Positions 21,564-28,243 of a stretch of 29,647 nucleotides of DNA are shown piece after piece (position 1 is the first letter of the stretch; the number at the start of each line of letters is the position of its first letter). The notes under the pieces are model-generated. The model saw only the letters and a list, made by a program, of their open reading frames with translations, made no database searches and was not told the DNA's origin. The position numbers and the translations under genes are program-made. The stretch comes from a virus, in IMG/VR virus record IMGVR_UViG_3300009503_000092, positions 1-29,647 of that record. One strand, given 5' to 3'.

Positions 21564-21644
21564 ATGGTAATAACAGGAAAAGAATTATTGTTGTTTGGGT
21601 TGTTTGTAGTAATTTGTTTCAATTTTATTTTTAGAGAAGATTAA
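21564..21644 (+). CDS. Single-pass membrane microprotein, 26 residues
   Basis: The product has MVITGKELLL, then a hydrophobic stretch FGLFVVICFNFIF, ending RED. An AAAGGGGGGTAAA ribosome site and the clean fit between neighbouring genes support expression. No family can be assigned. It is probably inserted in the host inner membrane, where it might act on a host complex. Confidence 0.5.
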   Translation: MVITGKELLLFGLFVVICFNFIFRED

Positions 21645-21659
21645 TAAAAGGGGGAATAA

Positions 21660-21968
21660 ATGAAAAAATATAAATGTTTAGTGTGTAATGGGGAATTTGA
21701 AGGGTGGAAAGAGTTTGCAAATCATATGCTGGTAAGAAAAAAAACCGATTGGGGGGATGTTGTGGAAGAAATGGAAAAAAAACATAAGATAGCATTTGAT
21801 AAAAGCAAGGCGGAAGGGTATAAACAATTGTTTAATACAGCATTTAAGGCAAAATGTTATTTGTGTGGTGGCGAAATTGAGGCATATAAACAATCAGACA
21901 CAGAAGCAGAGAGGGTGTCCTGGTTAATCAGGTGCAAAAATTGTGGAGAACTTTTTGACGAAGATTAA
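21660..21968 (+). CDS. Two-finger zinc-binding protein
   Basis: The product has 102 residues. An N-terminal C2H-type finger (CLVCNGEFEGWKEFANHM, residues 6-23) is followed by a Lys/Glu-rich helical linker and a CxxC...CxxC zinc ribbon (CYLCGG at 66-71 and CKNCGE at 91-96). Such proteins bind nucleic acid or partners, but the target is unknown. AAAGGGGGAATAA precedes the ATG. Confidence 0.7.
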   Translation: MKKYKCLVCNGEFEGWKEFANHMLVRKKTDWGDVVEEMEKKHKIAFDKSKAEGYKQLFNTAFKAKCYLCGGEIEAYKQSDTEAERVSWLIRCKNCGELFDED

Positions 21969-22048
21969 ACGCTGTCAAGTGTAAAAGATGGCTGAAAACA
22001 AGGAATATCAATGGTTTTGGAAGGCGGGGGAAAAAATAAATATAAATG

Positions 22049-22062
22049 TGGTATGCTATAAA
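22049..22062 (+). promoter_or_regulatory. Candidate extended -10 promoter
   Basis: TGTGGTATGCTATAAA holds TG-G-TATGCT (extended -10 form, 22049-22057) or alternatively TATAAA at 22057. It lies about 25 bases before an ATG, in the largest gap between the Zn-finger gene and the Cas4 gene group. No good -35 is visible, so support is moderate only. Confidence 0.3.
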
Positions 22063-22083
22063 TAGAACAAAGGAGGGGGAAAA

Positions 22084-22344
22084 ATGAAAATAGATAGAGA
22101 AAAATTAGGAAGGATAATAGAAGATGGGGGGATAGCGGGGAAAGTTTGGGATGGTGTATTTGGAAAGTGTTATTCTGTATATTTTAATAAATATAGGTTT
22201 GATTTATTGTATGGCGATAAAGAATTTGTTTATATGGATGTAATACGGGAAAAAGATTTACAAAATTTAATGGTGGGGTTTTGGTGGTTAAAAGAAACAT
22301 TAAAAAAAGAAGGGGTAATAATTGAGGAGGGGGACAATGATTAA
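22084..22344 (+). CDS. Small protein of 86 residues, unknown
   Basis: The product contains a helix MKIDREKLGRIIEDGGIAGK, a Tyr/Phe-rich middle (GKCYSVYFNKYRFDLLYGD) and a hydrophobic GFWWLKETLKKEG helix. No family is seen. AAAGGAGGGGGAAAA precedes the ATG. It overlaps the start of the Cas4-like gene by 8 bases, so the two are coupled and it may belong to the recombination group. Confidence 0.6.
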   Translation: MKIDREKLGRIIEDGGIAGKVWDGVFGKCYSVYFNKYRFDLLYGDKEFVYMDVIREKDLQNLMVGFWWLKETLKKEGVIIEEGDND

Positions 22345-23089
22345 AGATTTATATTGTGAAAAAAAAGAAAAAACAGTAAATATTGATGAATGTTATCTGT
22401 GTAGCAAAACAAATCTTTCCTGTAATATTATTCCCGAATATGTCAAATTCCTTGAAAAACAAGCAAAAACAGAAAAAAATAATCAATTGTCAATAACTAA
22501 ACTTCTTTATTGTCCCCGCAGAACTTATTTTGAAAAAGTAATTGACTATTCTATCAATGTTAACGAATTGTATGAAGTTTTCAGGGGTTCTTTAATGCAT
22601 TCCGTATTGGCAGATTACAAGCAACCTGATTGTATTATAGAGCAAACATTTACACGCAATTATAAAGATATTGAGGTTTCAGGAACTATTGATAAATATG
22701 ATATGAAGAACAAAATATTGTATGACTATAAGACAATTAAAAGTGTAGCAGATGATAGAACTTTAAGATGGGGAAATTTGAAAATAGAACATCAGGTGCA
22801 ATTAAACCTTTATAAATGGTTATTAGAAGATAAGTTTGAAGTAAAACAACTTGTGTTAATTTATATCGCTGTAGATAGTATCCTGAAACAGGATGTTGAA
22901 ATAAGAACAAACGATAATAATGGGAAATATAAACCTATTCAGGATGCATTTAATCGGTTAGAGGTATTGTCAAAATGCTGGAATATGAACCTGGAAGAAG
23001 CAAAAGAAAAAAACTTAATACCGCCTGCCGAAAAAGGGTGGATTTGTAAATATTGTAGATTTATTAGAGAATGTAGCGAAATAGGATAA
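22337..23089 (+). CDS. Cas4/RecB-like PD-(D/E)XK exonuclease with Fe-S cluster and extra Cys-rich N-terminus
   Basis: The product has 250 residues. The start ATG 22337 follows GAGGAGGGGGACA. The core shows the Cas4 pattern: LLYCPRR with C59, a GSLMH with H88, GTID with D119, LYDYKT with D130 and K132, and a QLNLY (Q155, Y159) motif. It ends in CKYCRFIREC (C237, C240, C246). C59 and the three C-terminal Cys would hold a 4Fe-4S cluster. Cas4-like phage enzymes resect DNA ends for recombination. A further Cys-rich segment (C7, C19, C22, C29) precedes the core and may be a small zinc finger. The next gene encodes a likely annealing protein, so the pair may act together as an exonuclease-annealase system. 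Confidence 0.85.
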   Translation: MIKDLYCEKKEKTVNIDECYLCSKTNLSCNIIPEYVKFLEKQAKTEKNNQLSITKLLYCPRRTYFEKVIDYSINVNELYEVFRGSLMHSVLADYKQPDCIIEQTFTRNYKDIEVSGTIDKYDMKNKILYDYKTIKSVADDRTLRWGNLKIEHQVQLNLYKWLLEDKFEVKQLVLIYIAVDSILKQDVEIRTNDNNGKYKPIQDAFNRLEVLSKCWNMNLEEAKEKNLIPPAEKGWICKYCRFIRECSEIG

Positions 23090-23102
23090 AAAAGGAGGTA
23101 AA

Positions 23103-23849
23103 ATGACCGATGAAATTGTCAAAAAAGAGGAAGGGCAAATTGAAGTATGGGGAACAAAAGATTTGGTTGAAAAAGCAAAAGATATTGCTGGTATTTTGTC
23201 TGATGTAATACAGGAAAGAAAATTATTTACAGTTATTGAAAACAAAAAATATGTGCATTGTGAGGGTTGGACGCTTGCAGGTGCTATGCTGGGGTTGTTT
23301 CCAGTCATCACAGAAATTAATGAAGAAAAGAACCAAAGGGGTATCAAATATATTGCGACTTGTGAAATAAGAACATCTGATGGCAGAACAATTGCAAGGG
23401 GTCAGTCAGAGTGTGCAAGTTGGGAAAAGAAAAGACAAAAAAGACATTATGAAGAATATGAAATAAGGTCTATGGCGCAGACAAGGGCGGTTTCAAAAGC
23501 ATTCAGGTTGCTCTTAAGTTGGATTATGGTTTTTGGTGGATACGAACCTACTCCAGCGGAAGAGATGGAAGCGGAAGCGGTTAAAGACGATATAATTGAA
23601 GAAGATATTACACAAGAGCAAAAAGAACAGGTTGATTTAAAAAGATATTATATTGTATTGGGTAATCTGGGAATAGACAAAAACAGGGCAAAAGATTTGA
23701 TTGAGAGAATGTATAATACAAGGACATTAAAGGATTTAACTACAGGACAATTTAAAGCATTGATGGGGCTGGCAGAACAATTTAAAACAAAAGAAGAATT
23801 TGAATGGTATTTGGGAACATTAAACAAAAATGGAGGTAATAATGGGTAA
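23103..23849 (+). CDS. Putative single-strand annealing protein (Rad52/Sak-like)
   Basis: The product has 248 residues. Features are VHCEGWTLAGAMLG (51-64), a beta segment with TCEIRTSDGRTIARGQSEC (86-104), and MAQTRAVSKAFRLLL (124-138) followed by GGYEPTPAEEM (145-155). A protein with 'W..LGAMLGvfP', 'S.AQTRA.SKA.R' and 'aGYe.TPAEEM' is common in phage recombination clusters and resembles the Rad52-type 'TRA..RALR' core. An acidic stretch (DDIIEEDITQEQKE) and a C-terminal helical domain follow. It should anneal or coat single strands made by the neighbouring exonuclease. The fold-level link is inference. AAAAGGAGGTAAA precedes the ATG. Confidence 0.65.
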   Translation: MTDEIVKKEEGQIEVWGTKDLVEKAKDIAGILSDVIQERKLFTVIENKKYVHCEGWTLAGAMLGLFPVITEINEEKNQRGIKYIATCEIRTSDGRTIARGQSECASWEKKRQKRHYEEYEIRSMAQTRAVSKAFRLLLSWIMVFGGYEPTPAEEMEAEAVKDDIIEEDITQEQKEQVDLKRYYIVLGNLGIDKNRAKDLIERMYNTRTLKDLTTGQFKALMGLAEQFKTKEEFEWYLGTLNKNGGNNG

Positions 23850-24060
23850 AAGAGAACAAATTGGGGCAGTGTGGGTGAAGAAGACAAAGAACGGGGAGCA
23901 ATACTTGACATTTACAGTTAAACTTGATGGTCAAGAACATAGTTTAATTGCATTTAAAAATAGGTGGAAAAAGAACGAAACACAGCCATCTTTTTTGATT
24001 TTTACGCACAGACCATTTAGACAAGACGAGACGGGAGATATTGATGAAGAGGAAATTTAA
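23842..24060 (+). CDS. DUF736-like small protein
   Basis: The product has 72 residues. ATG 23842 follows GGAGGTAATA; an in-frame ATG four codons earlier has no ribosome site. The pattern IGAVWVKKTKNGEQYLTF, then a second strand set and 'IAFKNRWKKNETQPSFLIF', matches the DUF736-type 'IG.lw.k..k.G..yL...' and 'F.N..K....P.f.i' layout. Such small beta-barrel proteins are found near DNA-processing genes, but their function is unsettled; single-strand DNA binding is a guess. It overlaps the annealing-protein gene end by 8 bases, so it is coupled to it. Confidence 0.65.
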   Translation: MGKREQIGAVWVKKTKNGEQYLTFTVKLDGQEHSLIAFKNRWKKNETQPSFLIFTHRPFRQDETGDIDEEEI

Positions 24061-24072
24061 AAAGGAGTTAAA

Positions 24073-24237
24073 ATGGTAGAAAATGAACTTATAAAGGAGG
24101 ATGTGATGGGATACAATAAACGAGGTAGAATGGACGGAACAGGGTCTTATAAGCATTCTTATCAAAGGAAAAAATATGGTAAAAAGGGTAGGAGACAGCA
24201 GAAAGGATTACCGTGTCCCAAAAATCAAAAGTTTTAA
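24073..24237 (+). CDS. Small basic protein of 54 residues (or 43 from the internal start)
   Basis: The frame reads MVENELIKEDV and then MGYNKRGRMDGTGSYKHSYQ, with a Lys/Arg/Gly-rich remainder. Two starts have ribosome sites: ATG 24073 (AAGGAGTTAAA) and ATG 24106, which has the better AAAGGAGG 6 bases before it. The shorter form resembles small phage proteins with 'GYDG..R.DGTGPYK.SY'. It ends with CPKNQKF. Function unknown. The twin starts may give two products. Confidence 0.55.
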   Translation: MVENELIKEDVMGYNKRGRMDGTGSYKHSYQRKKYGKKGRRQQKGLPCPKNQKF

Positions 24238-24259
24238 AAAACTTATATAGGAGAATAAA

Positions 24260-24574
24260 ATGAAATATTGTCAGATTTGCGGAAAACAAATCAAAAAATT
24301 TAATGAAATAGAGATACCAAGTATGGGAATAATAATAATGTGTAAAAGATGTGATAAAATTTATAATAAAGAAAAAAATAAAGTTAAAAAGATTGAAAAA
24401 TATTTATTGAAAGCAGTTGCAGAAATGAAAAAAATACAACCAAAAAACAAAGAAAGAATAGGAATTGGTGAAATCAACGAAGTATTAACAAAAATACAGG
24501 ATGATGTTTTACAAAACACAATAAGAATGGTTAGGGGATGGAGAAGGGAATGGAAAAAGGGGGAAAATGAATAA
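24260..24574 (+). CDS. Zinc-ribbon helical protein, 104 residues
   Basis: It has a CxxC...CxxC site (CQIC at 4-7 and CKRC at 28-31) followed by a long Lys-rich helical region (KEKNKVKKIEKYLLKAVAEM, then LTKIQDDVLQNTIRMVRGWR). No family is recognised, but a zinc ribbon plus basic helix suggests nucleic-acid contact. Its last bases overlap the resolvase start by 8 bases. AGGAGAATAAA precedes the ATG. Confidence 0.65.
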   Translation: MKYCQICGKQIKKFNEIEIPSMGIIIMCKRCDKIYNKEKNKVKKIEKYLLKAVAEMKKIQPKNKERIGIGEINEVLTKIQDDVLQNTIRMVRGWRREWKKGENE

Positions 24575-25142
24575 TGGAAAGAACATTGTCATTGGAATTG
24601 ATGTTGGCTATGAAGGTGCAATTGCAATGTATGACATCAAGATAGATGACATTGTAGTTCACAAAATGCCTGTTATTAAGTCAGAAAAAGAAAAGAAACT
24701 TGATGTTGAAAAGATAAATTTTTTGTTTAGTGTGGTTTCTAATAATATCCTGATGTGTGGTCTTGAATTCCAGCATCCGTTTCCCTTTGAGGGTGTAAAA
24801 TCTGTTTTTTCATTAGGAAAACAAACAGGAATACTTGAAGCAGTGCTAATATCACAACACATACCATATCAATATATTTATCCTGTGCAGTGGAAAAAAG
24901 AATTAGGATTAAAGGGGAAAACCAAAAGTGATGCAATGGTGGAATGTGTAAGAGTTGTCAGGGCTCTATTTACAGGTATACCAGTTAAAACTCCGAGAGG
25001 TAAGTATCTAACAGGTGTAATTGATGCGATACTAATAATGTTATACACATTACTAAAATACTGTCCTGAATGTAAAAAGGCAATTGAATGTAAAGAAATA
25101 ACAAGGAGGTTGAATGAACCTTGTAGAGGTAGTGAACAATAG
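24567..25142 (+). CDS. RuvC-like Holliday junction resolvase
   Basis: The product has 191 residues. The RNase H/RuvC fold signature is present: NIVIGIDVGYEGAIA (D12), CGLEFQHPFPFEG (E67), an 'ETGIL' style segment GKQTGILEAVLI, then WKKELGLKGKTKSDAM, and VIDAILIMLYTLL (D153). These acidic residues bind two metals. It should cut branched DNA before packaging or after recombination. After the core, CPEC and an additional Cys-rich tail (C166, C169, C175) occur, absent from the classic enzyme. AAGGGGGAAA precedes the ATG, which lies inside the zinc-ribbon gene end. Confidence 0.82.
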   Translation: MNNGKNIVIGIDVGYEGAIAMYDIKIDDIVVHKMPVIKSEKEKKLDVEKINFLFSVVSNNILMCGLEFQHPFPFEGVKSVFSLGKQTGILEAVLISQHIPYQYIYPVQWKKELGLKGKTKSDAMVECVRVVRALFTGIPVKTPRGKYLTGVIDAILIMLYTLLKYCPECKKAIECKEITRRLNEPCRGSEQ

Positions 25143-25896
25143 TAATTGCGTGTATTTACTGCCTATCGGAGATACACATTTCGGAAGTATCAATTCAGAA
25201 ATTGAAAAAGTAAAAGGTTTCATAAATTGGGCAAAAAAAGAAAAAGCATACATATTCCTGATGGGAGATATTTTTGACGTTGCAACGATAGATAGCAAGA
25301 CAAGTCCATTTCAGCAATCAATGACACTAAACGAAGCAATAGAACTTGCTTGTGAAATATTTGAACCTGTAAAAGAACAAATTATAGGAGGGATCGTTGG
25401 TAATCACGAGATACGGTTAACAAAGTATGCAGGATTTGATATTATGCAAAACTTTTGCAAGATACTTGACATAAAATATTGCGGATATAGTGCGGTAATC
25501 AGGTTCAGGACAGGACATATAAACAGGAAGTCAGGATTGATAAGTCCTCGTGTAGAGTATATTTTTTATGCTCATCACACTACAGGTGGTGGTAATACAG
25601 TCGGCGGAAAATTAAACAGGATAGAGAAGTTGAGACAGATATTTGAGGGTGCAGATTGTTATCTGGGTGGGCATAATCATTTTGAAGGAATGGGGAAAAT
25701 AGTTGTTGCGTATCTATCAAAAAGTGGTAATGGTAGAGGAAGGATAAATTATAGAAAAATATACTTTGTTGATACTGGTAGTTTTTTGGGATACGATGGT
25801 TCATATGCTGAAGAAAGAATGTTAATGCCAGCAACGACTGGTTGTCCTCGCATCAGGATGAACGGACATCAAAAGGACTTACATGTTTCACAGTAA
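25114..25896 (+). CDS. Calcineurin-like metallophosphoesterase
   Basis: The product has 260 residues. All five metal motifs are present in order: IGDTHFG (D20, H22), MGDIFD (D52), VGNHE (N97, H98), YAHH (H154 or H155) and GGHNH (H187, H189). The family hydrolyses phosphodiesters or phosphomonoesters, using two metals; phage members with this order resemble SbcD-type or small cyclic-nucleotide/RNA phosphodiesterases. No cap domain is obvious. It overlaps the resolvase gene end by 29 bases and has a strong AAGGAGGTTGA. Being in the recombination cluster, a nuclease role is plausible but unproved. Confidence 0.85.
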   Translation: MNLVEVVNNSNCVYLLPIGDTHFGSINSEIEKVKGFINWAKKEKAYIFLMGDIFDVATIDSKTSPFQQSMTLNEAIELACEIFEPVKEQIIGGIVGNHEIRLTKYAGFDIMQNFCKILDIKYCGYSAVIRFRTGHINRKSGLISPRVEYIFYAHHTTGGGNTVGGKLNRIEKLRQIFEGADCYLGGHNHFEGMGKIVVAYLSKSGNGRGRINYRKIYFVDTGSFLGYDGSYAEERMLMPATTGCPRIRMNGHQKDLHVSQ

Positions 25897-26011
25897 GAAA
25901 TCAAAAATAAGGCATTATTTTTATCCAGGTAAGGGTATGATACTATTTTTGAAAAATCTTTTTGAAAGTGGTCATTGTATTGGTGGTTTTTGGGTAAAAT
26001 TGGGTATTTAA
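25883..26011 (+). CDS. Possible small protein of 42 residues overlapping the phosphoesterase end
   Basis: The frame reads MFHSKKSKIRHYFYPGKGMI, then LFLKNLFESGHCIGGFWVKL and GI. It has an AAAGGA ribosome site 5-8 bases before its ATG and overlaps the preceding gene by 14 bases, in the style of this operon. It has a basic N-terminus and a hydrophobic C-terminus. No family. Its reality is uncertain. Confidence 0.35.
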   Translation: MFHSKKSKIRHYFYPGKGMILFLKNLFESGHCIGGFWVKLGI

Positions 26012-26031
26012 TAATTGAATGGGGTGGAAAA

Positions 26032-26442
26032 ATGGAGAAAAGATTAACTTATCTTAAAGCAATACAAAAATACTGCAGGTGGTGTATGTGCTGGCAAAAT
26101 AGAAAACTTGATGAATTGTGTAATGACACAGAATGTCCTTTGTATTATTTCAGGCACGGTAAAAATGAATTACCAAGTAAAAACATTAGGATAGTCATAT
26201 GTGGTGAAAGTAAAACAACAAAAAATTATACTCCATTAAAGGCAATTAAACAAAGATGTTTAGATTGTTCTCATTGTGAAAAAAAAGAGATTAAAAATTG
26301 TCAGTGTTATGAAGGAAACGAAAAAGGTGTTGAACCATGTCCTTTGTGGGTATATAGATTAGGAAAAAATCCGTATCTAAAAGGTAAGAGGGGAAGCACA
26401 AAAAATTTTAAACATAACAAGGGGGGGAGAAAATGGCAATAA
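26032..26442 (+). CDS. Duplicated Cys-rich phage protein (CPLxxxRxGKN repeats)
   Basis: The product has 136 residues. The start ATG 26032 follows GGGGTGGAAAA. It contains two copies of one module: 'LKAIQKYCRWCMC...C.DTECPLYYFRHGKN' and 'LKAIKQRCLDCSHCEKKEIKNC...EPCPLWVYRLGKNP'. Each has a CxxC, a further Cys, and the CPLxxxRxGK ending of a small Cys-rich phage family often occurring as one copy. Each could hold one zinc. The family's role is not known; here it is duplicated within one chain. A basic tail KRGSTKNFKHNKGGRKWQ follows. Confidence 0.72.
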   Translation: MEKRLTYLKAIQKYCRWCMCWQNRKLDELCNDTECPLYYFRHGKNELPSKNIRIVICGESKTTKNYTPLKAIKQRCLDCSHCEKKEIKNCQCYEGNEKGVEPCPLWVYRLGKNPYLKGKRGSTKNFKHNKGGRKWQ

Positions 26443-26603
26443 AAGAGTTAATAGGGAAGCAAAAGCAGAAAATGTTTGAGAATAGAATAAAGAAAATAGT
26501 TGAAATTGAGGATTTGAAGGCGTGGGCGAATAGGAAAACATATGTTGAGATGGAACAGGAAAAAATAGATAGGAGAAACAATGAAGAAAAAAGAAAAACT
26601 TAA
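26433..26603 (+). CDS. Small helical protein of 56 residues
   Basis: The frame starts at ATG 26433 with AAGGGGGGGAGAAA before it and reads MAIKELIGKQKQKMFENRIK, then KIVEIEDLKAWANRKTYVEM and EQEKIDRRNNEEKRKT. It looks like a single charged helical coil. It overlaps the Cys-rich gene by 10 bases and the following gene by 23. No family is known. Confidence 0.55.
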   Translation: MAIKELIGKQKQKMFENRIKKIVEIEDLKAWANRKTYVEMEQEKIDRRNNEEKRKT

Positions 26604-26832
26604 AGAAGTAAAAATTCCACTAAAAAAGTTAGAAAGAATAGCCGAATATTATGAAATTCCAATTGTGGTTTTTTTCGCTACTGATGATCAATTTCCTTGT
26701 AAAACACGAAATGAATATTGGAAACAGTTGGCTTCCACGAAATTTCAAAAACTAATTTCTCAATTAGAGGCGATAATTAAAGAACTTAAGATGGATTTAA
26801 TGTGGGAAAGAAATGAAAAGAATACTCTATAA
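26581..26832 (+). CDS. Small protein of 83 residues, unknown
   Basis: The product has a Lys-rich N-terminus (MKKKEKLKEVKIPLKKLERI), a hydrophobic strand (EIPIVVFFATDD), and a C-terminal helix ISQLEAIIKELKMDLMWERN. No motif is recognised. ATAGGAGAAACA precedes the ATG, which lies inside the previous gene. The AEYYEIPIVVFFATDD segment is somewhat like a helix-turn-helix or GIY-type region, but nothing firm can be said. Confidence 0.55.
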   Translation: MKKKEKLKEVKIPLKKLERIAEYYEIPIVVFFATDDQFPCKTRNEYWKQLASTKFQKLISQLEAIIKELKMDLMWERNEKNTL

Positions 26833-26850
26833 TAGTTTTAAGGGGTGAGT

Positions 26851-27318
26851 ATGGAGAAAATTATTTTGAACAGAGGCGACATAATATTCTTTTATCCCAG
26901 AAGTAAACTACAGAAGGCAATTGCTTATTTTGATGGAAAATATTTTCACACAGGAATAATGATTACTTCTGATTTAATTCTATCTCAAACATACAAGGGA
27001 TTAGTAATAGAGAACATACACAAGGCATATAATGGACATTTTGTTGATATTTTCAGAATAAGAGATGTTGATAATAAGGAGATAACAGAGATTATCAGGT
27101 TTATTATGTCTCAAAACTATCCTTACGATTTCGGTGGAGTGTTGAACTTTGTTTTCAGGTGGATACCGAATAATCCTCGCAGGTTCTATTGTTCAGAAAT
27201 AATCGCATTTGCCTTGCTGGCGTTTGGTATATGGGTTGAAGATGTCCGCTTAAGTCCGCTGGCACTTTCAAATCAGGAAGTTATGGAGTATCAAGGAACT
27301 ATACAAATAGGAGGATAA
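26851..27318 (+). CDS. YiiX/YaeF-type permuted papain-fold (NlpC/P60-like) enzyme
   Basis: The product has 155 residues. The start is ATG 26851 with AAGGGGTGAGT; an upstream GTG at 26845 is possible. It shows GDIIFF (9-14), FHTGIMI with H33, and FYCSEIIAFAL with C114. The order His-then-Cys defines the circularly permuted NlpC/P60 (YiiX/YebB/LRAT-like) group, where Cys attacks amide or ester bonds. In phages it may cleave peptidoglycan peptides or lipid esters. No signal peptide is visible. It is the only cell-wall-type enzyme candidate in this window, and it lies in the early arm, so a lysis role is uncertain. Confidence 0.72.
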   Translation: MEKIILNRGDIIFFYPRSKLQKAIAYFDGKYFHTGIMITSDLILSQTYKGLVIENIHKAYNGHFVDIFRIRDVDNKEITEIIRFIMSQNYPYDFGGVLNFVFRWIPNNPRRFYCSEIIAFALLAFGIWVEDVRLSPLALSNQEVMEYQGTIQIGG

Positions 27319-27320
27319 AA

Positions 27321-27680
27321 ATGAAAGATATAAAGTTTAGGTGTTGGGACAGAATAAATAATAAGTTTAGAGAAATTAAGGAACTGTTTGTATGTTGTGA
27401 TACGGTTGTTGGGGTAAGATTTCCAGACAAGGATTTTATGGGACCTGCTTATGCGACTTTACAGCAATTTACAGGATTAAAAGACAAAAATGGGAAAGAG
27501 ATTTATGAGGGAGATATTATTGTGTATAGTTTTAATCATTATGGAAAGGGAAGGGTGGTAGAAAACACTGCCGAATTTTGGTGGGACTTCATTGAATACG
27601 GTTTAGACCAGGCAGAGTTAGAGGTTATTGGGAATATTTACGAAAACCCTGAATTGATAAAAAATAAAGGAAATGAGTAA
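27321..27680 (+). CDS. YopX-family phage protein
   Basis: The product has 119 residues. It has the family frame: IKFRCWDRINNKF at the start, LQQFTGLKDKNGKEIYEGDI in the middle and EVIGNIYENPEL at the end. The YopX family is widespread in phages and has no firmly proved role. GGAGGATAAAA precedes the ATG. It follows the permuted papain gene by 2 bases. Confidence 0.88.
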   Translation: MKDIKFRCWDRINNKFREIKELFVCCDTVVGVRFPDKDFMGPAYATLQQFTGLKDKNGKEIYEGDIIVYSFNHYGKGRVVENTAEFWWDFIEYGLDQAELEVIGNIYENPELIKNKGNE

Positions 27681-27754
27681 TTGGAAGATATTGGGACTTG
27701 TCAAGAGTGTTTAGAATACATTTGCACAACAAAAATTGAAAACAAGGAGCAATT

Positions 27755-28204
27755 ATGAAAATCTATATTGCACATCCTATAAATGGTTTATTTTATGAAG
27801 AGGTAGTTAATTATTTCAAAACCATAGAAGAAAAATTAAAAAGGTTTGGCTATATAGTTTATCATCCAATGGTTGATAAAAACCATTTAAGAAATGAAAA
27901 AAGGTTCAGGTCTGATTATACATATCCATCAGCCACAAACCATGCTATAAAGGAAAGGGATAAGTGGATGGTGAAGCAAGCCGATGTTTTATTTGTAGAT
28001 TTTACCGATGCAAAAGAAGTTTCAATAGGTTGTGTTAGTGAAATGGCTTGGGCAGATGATACTCCCACAGTCCATACGGTTGTAGTATTGCCTGAAAACA
28101 ATATACATAACCACGCTTTTATAAAAGAAATGGCGGATGTAATATTTGCAAACCGAGATGATGCCTTCGGTTATTTACAAAAATTGATTGATATGGAAAT
28201 TTAA
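27755..28204 (+). CDS. Nucleoside 2-deoxyribosyltransferase-like protein
   Basis: The product has 149 residues. It begins MKIYIAHPI, then a helix region and RDKWMVKQADVLFVDFTDAK followed by SIGCVSEMAWA. This is the N-deoxyribosyltransferase layout: an N-terminal 'iYiAgP' strand, a 'D...i..aD.vv..l' strand, and 'S.GT..E...A' loop with catalytic Glu (E in CVSEMAWA). Here the usual 'G' of the S-x-GT loop is varied to SIGCVSE. It may act on nucleosides or free bases during phage nucleotide metabolism. AAGGAGCAATT precedes the ATG. Close relatives are DUF4406-type proteins. Confidence 0.7.
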   Translation: MKIYIAHPINGLFYEEVVNYFKTIEEKLKRFGYIVYHPMVDKNHLRNEKRFRSDYTYPSATNHAIKERDKWMVKQADVLFVDFTDAKEVSIGCVSEMAWADDTPTVHTVVVLPENNIHNHAFIKEMADVIFANRDDAFGYLQKLIDMEI

Positions 28205-28243
28205 TAATGGGTATTCTTACTCAAATTATACAAGGGGGATTAA

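Noticed and set aside
21973-21979. TGTCAAG motif in three intergenic gaps (19730, 21973, 27699) as a common control element
   Set aside because: Flanks do not match beyond 7 bases and, read on the minus strand as TTGACA, no fitting -10 follows at 16-18 bases. Probably chance.
25464-25491. TTGACA inside the phosphoesterase gene as a promoter
   Set aside because: The bases 16-17 downstream (TAGTGC) are a poor -10 and the site lies in well-defined coding sequence (motif region).
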